Source of the DNA: Rhea pennata
Lineage: Eukaryota > Chordata > Aves > Rheiformes > Rheidae
Length of the DNA stretch: 64,000 nucleotides
NCBI RefSeq assembly: GCF_028389875.1
Contig: NC_084663.1
Coordinates: 214,544,876 to 214,608,875 of the forward strand
Direction of reading: 5' to 3'
Shown: positions 1 to 12,165 of the stretch, piece after piece
How positions within the stretch are numbered: position 1 is the first letter of the stretch
How the letters are laid out: every line of letters starts with the position of its first letter
Made by a program: the position numbers and the translations under genes
Notes under the pieces: model-generated
Told to the model about the DNA's origin: nothing
Database searches by the model: none
The model's input: only the letters and a program-made list of their open reading frames with translations

Positions 1-3000
1 TCTGACTGAATGCTCTGAAAAAAAAGAAAAAAAATCCATTAATACATACAGCAATACACTACAAATACTGTAATTTACTTAAAAGGGTTTTCTATCGGTT
101 CAGCTCAGCTATTCTGCTGGACAGTCTTTATGGTTAAAGGAGGAACAAAAAGCAAGCAGAATCGTTTGACAACTGTATATGAGTTGCCTAGCAGCTCCTG
201 CATGTGGACTTCACATACGCAGAGCTCGAACTTCCAAGTTTTATTGGATAAATTCAGTTCCCAGGACTACCAGTGTAAATACTGTTTGCTTTGTTGAAGG
301 CTCGTCAACTCTGTATTGGTATGGCCAAGAAAAGAATTCTGTGGCCTAGAAAAGAATTTGGCTTTTATACATCTAAATTGACTTTTTTTCTTTTTAAATA
401 AGGAAACCCATGTTTCCTCAGCAGCAACTGGACATACCTGATTAACGGTTCTAGTCACCACCCTTAACTTTAAATCCTTGTTATCCCACAGCAATACCCT
501 CATTTACTCGTTAATACAGCTCCACCACATCAGACCCACTTAACTCAAATGGTGCCAACCACAGCATGTCGTTCTACATTAACGTCACCGCTGTACTCCC
601 GGGTAGAAGCCTGCGAGAGGTACCATCTCGATGCATCTGAGATGGAGGTTTCAATCCACTCTCACAATTACATCAGGGAGAAGGCTCAGCTATCCGGACA
701 CATCAAGGCTCTTCCTCCAGGTGCTCTGCTAGCTTAAGCTATTCCCTTCTTACCCGCTGAGTATCGAAAGCACAGTAATTTTCTTCAAGCTGTACTATAA
801 ACTACTTTGGCTAAGCCTAAAGGCATGCCGTCAGCAAAAGAAAATCTAATTCCATTTAAATTCGTTGCACATTAATTATGGTGACATACTAATAAAGTAA
901 AAAAACCTCGGGAATATCTTTTAGCGGGGTTAACACCAATAAATACAAACAAAAGCCATCCCGGACAGGCTCCTTCTGTTCCCATTTATCCCGTTTCACC
1001 CATGAAGAGCGCGCGCACACCAACAGGGCACTACAGACGCGGACTTCCTAGGGGGATATAAAACAAAAGTCTAAACAAATTGTAACCGTTTCAGATTCTC
1101 CGGAATCCCTTCCGAGATTTAATGATGGCCCCGCAGAGCTGGCCATATCCCAGCTCCAGCAATTACGTCCCAGCTTCCCAAAATCCCCCTCGTAGCTCAG
1201 GTGGGTGTAAGAGCCTGCACTACCGCGCAACGTGAAACACCTCTACACAAAGAGGTTAAGCTGTCCGAGATGCTTATAAATGAACCTACTTCTCAAAAAG
1301 AAGGAAAAACATCCTTACTTTTTTTCTGGAAGTATAGATGACTTCAGGAATAATTAGCAATACCTGAAATGTTATCAATATTGAGAAGATAAAAGAAAAT
1401 AAGCAGCTGCCTTTGAAATGTAATTCTGGGAAGACTTGCTGCCAAAGGCAGTTATTTTCTCATTCTCAGCCAATCCTATCTGGAAATGTATAATCACAGC
1501 TAACTGTTAGAAATACCTTAGTTAATGTACACCAAAACTGGATATGGAGCAGTGTATTTCGCCATGAGGTTTTCTCTATTCAAAACAAATTCCGCTTAAA
1601 CTAATTAGATAACAATAATTGTGACAAGCTGGAAGCTTAAGATATCCTCCAGAAACCTCCTGTATTAAAAGGTTTACACCAGAGAAGAAAAACAAAAGCA
1701 TTCAACCGGCCCTGGTGTAGAATCACAAAACACCATGCAAATCAAATTTAGCCGGAAAAACGGCAGAAACCTTGGACTCGGATTTGGCACGATTGCAAGT
1801 TCCAGCATGAAGAAAACGTATTGTACAGTAGCAGCTCCATAAATTAGAAACATTTCAGAATGATTTTAGATTTTATTCTGAATTTTAAACTGAGTATTAC
1901 AAGAAGGATTGTGAGACAACACATAATTCAATTTATATATTACTTAAATTTGCGTTTGATCTATGTTTTGGTGAATCAAGGAAACAGTAAATTCTGCAAG
2001 ACTGACGGGATCAGCCATCTGCATTCCTTGGAGCTGGTGTTCTCGGTCGCTTTGTGACTGCATTTCCCTTGATTAGTCAAACACAAAGCTGTTTTTAACC
2101 TCAGGACAGTTTATACAAGAATCCTTTTATGACAACCATAAACGTATTACAAAACCTGAAGAAATGTGAGACTTACGTAGGCAAATTTCCCAGGAGAAAA
2201 TAATTTCAAGTAGGAAAAAAACCAGAATGATAAATCCATCCTATTTTCTTTTCTCTTGGGAAACCTGAAAATGTTCATGTGCATGTCTAGATTTTATGTG
2301 CAAAGCTGGGATTTTATTCTTAACCTAAACAAACATTAACTCACTAAGCTTATTTCTACAAACGTTAACCCGTGCAGTACGCCTACCTCTTTCGTCTCAT
2401 TAGAAATATTTCAAAAGCATTTGAAGTCTTAGAAATGTAACCAAATTCAACAGTATTAGTGAATATAATCAAGCTATGACCATTTCCCACTTTTAAGAAT
2501 GGCATTTCCACTACCTTCATATTGTGGGATGTTCCGATTTAGTCTTTTAAAATAAATAAATAAATAAATAAAAAGAAAGCAAGAAAGAAATTACCATGCT
2601 TACCATCGGGACAACAGGCTGCTATTTAAAAAAAAATGCTATTCTATCACACACCTATAGCGTGAGCAGGTGTCTGTCTTTAATAGGACCTGCTGCTGGG
2701 GAGACTGCTGCAAGCCCAAAGGAAAAGTCACGCTCGGGTGAACTATTTCAGTGGCTTCAATAAATATGACTTAAAAACAGAGAGGCAACGCTAGCCACCC
2801 ACACCATCCCCTCACATGCTGCTGCCTACCAAAAGTTGCACGGTTCACTGTTCTGTAGCACCAGAATAAACATAATCCTGAAGGGATTATAAAGGAATGT
2901 TCTTTCCAAAGCACGAGCAGCTAGAGAAAATCTGCAGAGGAGAAGGGTTGTCCTCTGAAATGTCAGCAACTGGTCAGGAAGCCAAAGCAGCGAGACCAGT

Positions 3001-5476
3001 CTCTCCTACGCGATCAGTTGTCGTGTTCGGCTGACGGTAAGGATCACGCGCGGGGTTGGGAAGGACTTCTCTTCCCCACTAAATACTCACGAGAATATCT
3101 GCGGAGGAGGGGGGTGGAGGTTATTCTGCTGTCTACGGGGACACGGCTCATCTCCTTCTCTGCCTCCCGCTCTTTACTGGGCTTCTGACCCAGCGTGAGA
3201 GACTCTAAGACGCGTAGCAAGGTTGAGTAAGTCTGTAGTTCTTTGGTCTTCTTTAATTCATAAGGTTTTTATATGCCAAAAAATATCTACATGAAACCTA
3301 ATGTTCTGTGGTATTAAAGAAATGAGATCAGATGATCTAACTTTGCTTCAGGCTCTGTGAAATAGTGGAACAGTAAAGGGGGCAGAGAAAGAAAAACTAC
3401 ACCTACTTTCATCCTAGCTCTGCTAACGCTGCCTCTACTAATGCTGAATCATACCTGTCACTTTAAATTCCCCCAAAAGAATTCAAACCACTGCTGAGTA
3501 TTTAAATCACTCGTATCAGTCACCCATTTAAAACAACAGATGTGAGTAAGCATTCAAGTAGCGTTTACTTTTTTTGTTGTAAATAAGCTTAATACGGTGA
3601 AGTGAGGAGTCAGATCAGCAGAGAACGATGCTTCAGGAAACCCTGCGACGGAGAGATGGGCAGGCTCAACCTACGAGGCTGTCCACTTTGGGGGGGGGAG
3701 CATGTCTAAAGCTCTCACTTCTAAGGAAAAATTAAAAATACATACATTAATACATACATGCATTAAGACAATGCTATTCTCGCCAAGATTACCAAATTAT
3801 GCAAAGGCTGAAGAACACACATTGCACAGTGAAACTGGCTAAATACAGTGCCATAATGAAAATTTTAAAGTGCATTACAGTATATATTAAAAAGTTAATT
3901 TAGCTACATCTGGAAAACTATATAAATAAACTGAACATAAGCAGACACTTCCTGTACCATTCTCTTAAATAAAACACAGCGCTGCATTTGCACACAGTAA
4001 ATGCACTTGCAGTTAGTGGCTAAGAAGTTCAGCAGTGAGCCAAGCACTGATGTGAACCACATTTGGAGTGTGTTTGTCTGCAAAACCATGGTCATGACGG
4101 TCAAAAGACAGATGTACTAACTGACAAACAGGCATAACTCGCTCAGCATTAGCAGTTTGTGTTAACGCTTGCTTTGGGGAGAGGGGCGCTACGGCCCTTC
4201 TGATAAATTGTTTGGGAATTTTAATGGAAAAATACAAATGCTTGCATGTTTTCTGGTGCTTTACATAGCTGTATAAACTGCAAGCTAGTATCTGAAACAT
4301 CCAAAAATACTAGACTACTCAAAAAATGCACTTTGTTTTACCAACCTGGTCTTAAGAGAACCCACACCTGCTACACTAACATAAGCAAGGGGCATCAAAT
4401 GCTGGAGCGTCGGGCTCAGCTCTGACCAGACTTCTCCGGACCAACAGAGCGACACTTCCAGTGCCACCAGTTTGGAAGGGGAAGGAAGGAGGAGGAAAGA
4501 TTTATACATACGCATACTTCTCGTTGTTCTGGAAAGCAGAAAAAGAGGTGGAACTTCTAAAATTACTCCCCAAAGTCTCTCTTTAATCCTTTTCATACAG
4601 GTTGCTGTATCGCCAATAGAAGCAAAAAGTGACGGCGGCAGTATTTCCTCCCTGCTTTGCCAGCGGCTGGTCCCACCGAGTCGGCACAGCGCAACCCGCC
4701 TGGAAGCGGCAACGGAGACAGATCAACGGAGCAGAACCGTAAAGCTCCAGTAAAGCGACAGCAGGAATGGGGAGGAACACGGGATGTTTGCTTGTTCTGA
4801 TTATATGAAGGTGACTAAGGTAATTTCAGAATTCGGTTTAAAAGATCAATTCGCCCTACCTGGGATTCTCCAACTAAGTTGACCTAAGTATCCCAGAGCA
4901 CTTTCCAGCATACTTGAATCCGTTCACCAGCAGTCAATGGCGTGAACCAGTGAATAATGACATTTTTTTTTTGCTTTTTCAAGATAAAAGGCAACTGCCC
5001 TTTTAACACTGTATTTTAACCACACTCACACAATGTTTAGATAGCAAGTCCCTGCTTCCACTAAACGACAGACCCAGAATGCCTTCTCCCATGATGAGAA
5101 GTATTTATTCCATGCAATGGAAATTCATCCTAATATATGGATGTCAGAAAGGGCCCCTGATGGTGAAGTACACACGCCTGAAATAGTTATGTACAAAACG
5201 GCATGGAAATGTGTTTTGGTATTCCTCACTGCTATTGCAAGTTCCCTCCAACAGCCTGAACTTTTAACTGGATTTTTTTTTTTTTTTTGGTGGTGGTGGA
5301 GAGGGGAAGTCAATGTACATTTGGGCTAGTCAAGAACTGTTTCAGGTCAAAGGAATAGCAACCTGATCAGCCCAAACAGGTCCGATACCCTCGTCCGATC
5401 AAAATCCAGCATATGAGATATAAATAAACCCTCAGCTGCTGAGCAACACTAATTGCTAGGAAGAAAACAGTGACAG
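1..5476 (-). other. FCHSD2: FCHSD2 intron 2, distal part
   Basis: AT-rich DNA without a recognisable exon. It is assigned to FCHSD2 intron 2 because exon 2 lies at 31908-32005 on the minus strand and no sequence resembling the next F-BAR exon was found between it and position 1. It contains a short AAAT tetranucleotide run near 2551-2575, a T-rich run near 5273-5288 and scattered oligo(A). The intron assignment is an inference; a short exon could have been missed by eye. Confidence 0.6.
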
Positions 5477-8060
5477 AAACTCAGAGAACCCTCGCATAGT
5501 TGAGGCTGGGAAGGACCTCTGGGGTCTCTGCTCCAACCCCCTGCTCAAAGCAGGGATAACTTAGATCCAGGATAGGCTTGGACATCTCCAAGGATGGAGA
5601 TTCCACCACACTCTGGGCCCTCTTCCAGGGTTTGACCACTCTCAGAGGGGTATATTTAATGGGAAGCTCCCTGTTCCAGCTGTCCCCTTGGCCTCTTGGC
5701 CAGCCCCAACCAGCTTGGGGCCGTGCTGGGCTCGCTCCAGCCTGCCACCATCTGCCTGCTACTGGGGAGCCCCAAACAGGACACAGGGCCCAGACGTGGC
5801 CTCATCAGTCCCACAGGGGTTGAATCACCGCCCTGGCCCTGCCGGCCATGCTCTTGCTGCTACTGCCCAGGGCACGGCTGGCTGATGCTGCCGGAAACGC
5901 ACACTACTGACTCAGGGGCAACATGTGGCCACCAGGTCCTTGCCGGCAACGCTGCTCTCTAGCCAGGCACCTCCAGCCTATCCCATCACACAACGTCAGT
6001 GGGTCCCAGGAGCAGGACTTGGCATTTGCCTTGGTTGACCTTTGTGAGGTTCCTGCCAACTCACTTCTCCAGCTTGTCAAGGCCACTGGGAACACAGCCC
6101 TGCCTCCAGCTTATCTATTGATTATTCTCTCCAATTTGATAACATTCATGAACTTGCCAAGAGCGTGCTCCATCCCATCATCCAGGTTGTTAATAAAGGT
6201 CTTAAACGGTATTGATCCAGTACTGATCCCTGAGTGACACCCAGCTGCCAGCTGGACTTTGTACTGTTGTCCACCACTCTTGGAGTTGGGAAGTCCAGCC
6301 AATCTTCCTCCTACTTCATTGTCCACTTATCCAGTTCATACATTCCCAATGTGGCTGTAAGTGTGCTACAGGAGACTGCGTCAGAGGCCTTATTAAAGTC
6401 AACAAATACAGCACACACTGCTGTCCCCTTGTCTGCACACCCAGTAATCGAGTTGGTCAGGCATGATTTGCCCTTCATAATCCACACTGGCTGTTCCCAA
6501 TCACCTTCTAGTCCTTCAAGTCCCTGGAAATAGCTTCTGGAAGCTTTTGCTCCATAATTTTCCTAGAAACTAAGGTAAGGCTGGTCAGCCTGTTGTTCCC
6601 CAAATCCTCCTCCTAGCCCTTCTCGAAAACGAGAGTAGTATCTACCATTTTTCTTCCGTTATCAGGAGCCTCCCCTGACTGCCATGACCTTTCAAAGACG
6701 ATAGGGTGAGCTACCTGGCCACGTCTCTGCACTGCCAGGAAGGTCACACTTCTGCAACTGCACACAGATTTCCGATTCCTCCTGACTGCTCCCCAGGCCG
6801 CACTCATCCATGTACAGGCTTCCAAGATAGATCCCCAGCCACGCTGCTCTCACTAGGGAACCGCCAGAGCCTCTCCCAGCACACGGTCCCCCGACGCTTC
6901 CTCACTATACCCCATGCCTTCACTTCACTTCAGGTTATGGCAATCCTCCCTCAACACGCCTAGCTTAAAGCCTTCCTCACTAGGTTCGCTAGCCTGTTGG
7001 CAATGCTGCTCTTGCTCCACACACTTTGTCAGATGGATCCTATCCCTCTTCAGCAGTTCTTGCTCCTTGAAGAGGCTCTCACATTTGCAAAATCCAAAGC
7101 TCTGTCTGCAACACTATGCATGCAGCCAGGTGTTGATCTGCCGGATGTGTTCACTACTACCCAGCCTTTCTCCTTTACTGCAAGGCTTGGGAACATCCCC
7201 CAGGTCCTCAGGCCTTTCACCCTTGCCCCCTGAGTTCTGGGGTCACTCTTTACATGTTCAAGGTTGCCTCTTTGGGGTCCACTTGGGGTACTAGTCCTAT
7301 GGCCAGATACCCCTTGGTAGTCACGCTGCAACATCCTCGATCTAAGCCTCCAGCAAACAACAAACCTCTCAAGACATCAAGCCAGCTTAGCACACGGATA
7401 CCTCCGTTCCCTGCAGGAGGAAGTTCCCAGTGACTATCACCTGCTTTCTCCTCTCACTGTGGACACTTGGTTCAGGCTCAGCTAGCTCTGGTATCTTGTT
7501 TTTCTTCACTTGTTCCATAACCACAGATCTGGAGGCAGAGAATGGAGCCTTCCTCCTGTTGTCAGAAACCACAAGTTTCCTGTCTCCCTCATCTTGGGAG
7601 TCTCAGTATAGCACTTCTTTGAGTACAGTTTCTAACTGGCCCCCTTTTCACGAACCACAGGGCTCAGACTCTTGTCTCTGCAGCTCCTTGCTCATCCATC
7701 CTGATGGTAACTAGTCTGTTCACTTCCTTCCACAGCTCGCAGGTGGCAACTCAGTGCTTGACCAGAGAGTATCTCTCATAGGGGAAACCGCTGGTGACCC
7801 CCGCAGCAAGGAAACCCTGCAGCCCAAAACCTAGACAGCCACGTCCTCCCTCTGGAGCTCCATCTGGGTTGACACATCTGTTGTGCCTGGAGTAGCTGCT
7901 CCCACTGATGCTGGGGACCATTCCTTGTAGGGCACCAACACCACCATTGCCCAGTCTCAGCAGTCCTTCACTGTCTTGAGCAGAGTTTCTGGCCTCCCTT
8001 GGGCTCCTGCTGTGCCATCTGCTACCCTTGTTAGCTGTGCTCCACACTACTAGCTATAGA
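5477..8060 (-). mobile_element. CR1-like LINE, degenerate, internally deleted, minus orientation
   Basis: Read on the minus strand, 5477-5640 is a diverged CR1 3' end (the plus strand reads ...GTTGAGGCTGGGAAGGACCTC...). Around 6150-6500 the minus strand encodes broken pieces of the CR1 ORF2 reverse transcriptase, including VFVDFNKASDAVS (compare the family's DFSKAFDTVSHN block) and LDDGMEHAL. Around 6950-7100 a degenerate DRIHLTK followed by an RLANLVRKAL-like stretch resembles the end of the esterase (SGNH-type) domain of CR1 ORF1. Around 7700-7900 there are further ORF1-like remnants. Numerous stops and frameshifts show it is dead. The span from ORF1-like to ORF2 RT is too short for a full element, so an internal deletion is inferred. 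The 5' boundary near 8060 is approximate. Confidence 0.7.
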
Positions 8061-10684
8061 GCAGCTTCCTAAACCGTTCAACGTGTGCTGTGGAAGATCT
8101 GATACTCCTCAGGCAGGAACAGCCAAGAGAAGTGGCCTGGTCAAGCTGGTGGAAGTTAAACCTCCCCAACAGCAGCAAGCCACAGGCTCCTAGAAGCAGC
8201 CTGGAAATCGCTGCACCAACCGCTACATCTCGTAGCTAACTGCTGCACCCTCTTGCCAACTTCACTGCGAGCACATGCATCCTTAAGCGAATGGCACAGC
8301 ATACCACAAGAAAAATCTGAACACCTCAAAGGTGAAATAACTAATGCTCAATAGAGAGAAAGAGTTAAATCTGTATGTGGTTACAGCTGCACTAAAATAT
8401 TCTCTGCAATTCCACTTTTTATCACCAAGTCAAAAGGCAAACAGTCCCAAAATACTTGAGGAGGAAAGTTTCAAAATATTTTCTCCTGTTGCAGCAAAAC
8501 AGGATTTCTTTAGGAATGCTGAAATTTTTGTTTGCAGGTTTAATTCATTGCTTTGGTCTGGACACACATGATTTTCAAAGGTAATACGAATGTTCAATTA
8601 AGTTCAGAATGAAAATGGGCGCAGAATTATGGAGCAGTGCAACCATTAATAAAAAATCTCCACTGGACCCAGAAGAATGCATGTTGCAATTACACATCAA
8701 AAATAATCAATCCCTGCCTGTTGGTCTCTAAATCAGTGTATGCCTCTACAGAAAGAGATAAAGCCCCTCTTATTTTACAATTTACATGTTTCATACATTT
8801 TAAATTCTCTGTATAGGCAAAACTACTGAAGAAATTTGAATTTAAAACATTAAAGCTAACTCATTCCACTTTCCCCAGTAATGCAAAATGCAAAAAAATG
8901 TACCACAGTGAATAAATACTACACAATTAAACAAGTGCTTTCACCTAGTTTTTAATTTAAAGATAGGTGTGTTGCTAACAAAGACACAATTCAGTTTAAA
9001 GGAAAACATAGCACTAGCTGCTGCATACCTAATGAGATGCTTCAGGAATACTAGTATATGAGAACAAGCACTATAAATATTCACATTTCGTGTCCAGCAG
9101 AGACAAAGCAGACATAGCTGGAGCCTCAATCCATCAAAATTCTTCATCATGAAGAGACTCTGAAAGGCTGCGTGTAAGAATAGCCTCCTTTTCTCATGTT
9201 TCTGTTTATACGAAACAGAATTACCACAACCTAGGCCTTTAAAACAATTTGCGTAAAATTCCAAGTGACTGAAGAATAAACTGTTTTACAGAAAAGCCTC
9301 TATTTCTGAAATTATTTATGCACACATTCATAATTCACACTTAGCTATACACACACTTAGAAGTCTTAGCAGCAACCTGAGTGCAATAAATCAGGTTATT
9401 AAAAACAGAAACATATTTCTAATAACAAGGAGTCTCCTGTTAGCTTCTTTACACCAGGTAGGTGCATGCCTGGCTCTACAAAGAAAAGAAAAAACAACAC
9501 ACCGCTTCAAAGAGGCAATTTAAAACACTACATGTAGAACGGAGGCAGACCGATCAGAAGTGATTTTCATCACAAAGTACCCATGGCTTTAAATTCAGAC
9601 ACTTTTGTAGGCTGGGGAGTTCACGTAATTACACGAAAGACTGACTTGCCTTCTTCCAAGAAGAACGTCTCCCCTAAATGCAGAAAATGCATATAATCAT
9701 AAGATAATACACCAGCTTGGCCCGGAATGTAATGACGAAACTATTTCACTACCTAGAGCATATAAAGCCACTATCAGCTTTGCAATTACCCTTCTTTTGC
9801 TTACCACCCAGCTAAAGGTAAGCCGAAACAAGTTCACTGCTGCTGCACTATCAAAGCTACATGTACTGCAAAACAGGGGAACAAATTCAGTATTATGGAA
9901 GTCAGGCAGTGACTTCAGTCTGGACTCCTGACTACTGGAATTACACCAGCGTTCGTCCTTGGATAAGGCTCTGTGCTATCACCGAAAATGGCAGTGCAGT
10001 CCTCTCAGCAGCACAGTCCTCATCCCTTTGAGCCAGCATTAGCAGCTGCAGAGCTGCAAAGTCATCGCAGACCTACTCAGCATCAAAAGGAACCTTAAAA
10101 AAAAAAAAAAAAAAGGTTTTCAGGCTGCATGGCTGCACATGCTTTAACACCAATACAGAGGAAGACCTGAAGGGCCACACAGCCCAAAGACAACCATTTG
10201 GCAACAGCTGAACGGACTTAAAACTGGCTTAGCCCCATCATAACCAGTCTTCTGACCAGCTGTGCGTGGTTTTTTAAGAAAATTTGTAAATCAGTCTGCA
10301 CACTTTATTATCCATTTCCTTCTTCTGCAGTCTCAAATAAAACAATAGCTGGTGCTACCCACTTTTGAAATAATAAAAAAAAAAGATGCAACTTGAAAAT
10401 TCATATAGAACTGCTTCATTGTTAAGGTTTTTTAGGGTGTTTCTTTAACCTTATAAAATATATGCAGATCACAAAAGACTGAGCCAGCGATAAACACCAT
10501 AAAAATGCATTCAACACAGTACACACAGGAGTTTTAGCAAGCAGCACTACCATGTTTCCCACCTGCCCACCATGCCTCCAATGATCATCAAGCAATACTA
10601 ATAATGTTCTACTCGTGCACCAAAAAAGCTCACATAGGACAAAGCCTGCAAACTGAATTTTACAGCAATGCGTTTATCACGGTG
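8061..10684 (-). other. FCHSD2: FCHSD2 intron 2, no gene seen
   Basis: AT-rich intronic sequence. The first 250 bases (8061-8310) may be a further diverged repeat flank. An oligo(A) run of about 18 lies near 10098. No exon, RNA gene or clear repeat family was recognised. Confidence 0.55.
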
Positions 10685-12165
10685 TCACAGAATCAGCGAA
10701 TGGTTGAGGTTGGAAGGGACCTCAGGAGATCATCTAGTCCAACCCCTCTGCTCAACCACGGTCACCCAGAGCATGTTGCACAGGGTTGCATCCAGGCGGG
10801 CTTTGAATATCTCCAGAGAAGAAGACTCCACAACCTCTCTGGGCAACCTGGTCCAGTGCTCTGTCACTCTCATAGAATCAGTAAGGTTGGAAAGGACCTC
10901 CGGAGATCATCTAGGCCAACCCTCCAGCTCAAGCAGGGTCAACTACAGCATGTTAGACAGGGTTGCATCTGGGCGGGCCTTGAAGATCTCCACAGAAGGA
11001 GACTCCACAACCTCTCTGGGCAACCTGGTCCAGTGCTCTGTCACTCTCACAGGGAAGAAATTCCCCCCTCACACTCAAGCAGAACTTCCTGTGCTTCAAT
11101 TTCTGCCCATTGCCTCTTCTCCTGTCACACAAGGCAACTGAAAAGAGTTTGTCCCCGTCCCCTTGACACCCTCCCTTCAGGTACTTGTACACATTGATCA
11201 GATCCCCCCCTCAGGCTTCTCTTCCCCAGGCTGAACAGGCCCAGCTCTCGCAGCCGTTCCTCACAGGGCAGGTGCTCGAGCCCTCTGATCATCCTCGCAG
11301 CCCTATGCTGGACTCCCTCCAGTAGCTCCATGTCTCTCTTGTCCCGGGGAGCCCAGAACTGGACACAGCACTCGAGATGAGGCCTCCCCAGGGCTGAGTA
11401 CAGGGGCAGGATCACCTCCCTCCACCTGCTGCCAACACTCTTCCTAACGCACTCCAGGAGACCATTGGCCTTCTTGGCCACAATGGCATATTGCTGGCTC
11501 ATGGTCAACTTGTCATCCACCAGCACTGCCAGGTCCTTCTCTGCAGAGCTGCTCTCCAGCAGGTCAGCCCCCAGCTTGGACTGGTGCATGGAGCTATTCC
11601 CCAGGTGCAGGACACTTGCCCTTGTTGAACCTCATAAGGTTCCTGTCTGCCCAACTCTCCAGCCTGTCCAGGTCCCTCTGAAAGGCAGCACAGCCCTCTG
11701 AGGTATCAATCACTCTCCTTAGTTTTACATCATCAGCAAACTGGCTGAGGAGGCATTCTGTCCCTCCATCTGGGCCATTGATAAATAAGGGTCACGTGCT
11801 TTAGGTGACCCTGCCTGGGCAGGGGGGTTGGACTAATAATCTCCACAGGTCCCTTCCAACCTCAACCATTCTGTGATTCTGTGAGCCCGAGTAAGACTGG
11901 ACCCAGTACTGAGCCCTGGGGAACAGCAGGGCATGTCTAACATGCCCTGGGGTGCAACAGGCCTCCAACTAGACTCCACGCCACTGACAACGACCTCTGA
12001 GCTCTGCCTGTCAGCCAGTTCTCAACCCACCTCACTGTCCACTCGTCTAACCCACACTTCCTGAGCTTGCTTACACGGATGTTATGGGAGACAGTGTCAA
12101 AAGCCTTGCTGAAGTCAAGGTAGACATCATGCACTGCTCTCCCTTCATCTACCAAACTATTCATT
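10685..12165 (-). mobile_element. CR1 LINE cluster, minus orientation, 5'-truncated, with duplicated 3' end
   Basis: The minus strand encodes the C-terminal half of CR1 ORF2. The reverse-transcriptase block DFSKAFDTVSHN lies near 12080-12110. The catalytic FADD region (minus-strand frame LLSQFADDVKL) lies near 11720-11755. The thumb/C-terminal region with [16 protein letters not shown] and [20 protein letters not shown] lies at about 11210-11450. The 3' end appears twice in a row, at 10685-10871 and again from 10872, each beginning with an AGAATCAG-like end and a CTTCCAACCT-type segment on the minus strand. Frameshifts and stops make it non-functional. The 5' end is lost at 12165, typical of incomplete reverse transcription. 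Confidence 0.92.
11792..11884 (+). mobile_element. CR1 3'-end fragment nested in opposite orientation
   Basis: This reads on the plus strand as the last ~90 bases of a CR1, from CTTTAGGTGACCCTGCC through GGTCCCTTCCAACCTCAACC to the terminal ATTCTGTGATTCTGTGA repeat. It interrupts the minus-strand CR1: the flanking pieces (GATAAATAAG before and GAGTAAGACTGGACCCAG after) join into normal CR1 ORF2 sequence. It is therefore a younger insertion into an older CR1. Confidence 0.88.

Noticed and set aside
8061..8310. Extension of the CR1 block beyond 8060
   Set aside because: No CR1 motif could be matched with confidence.
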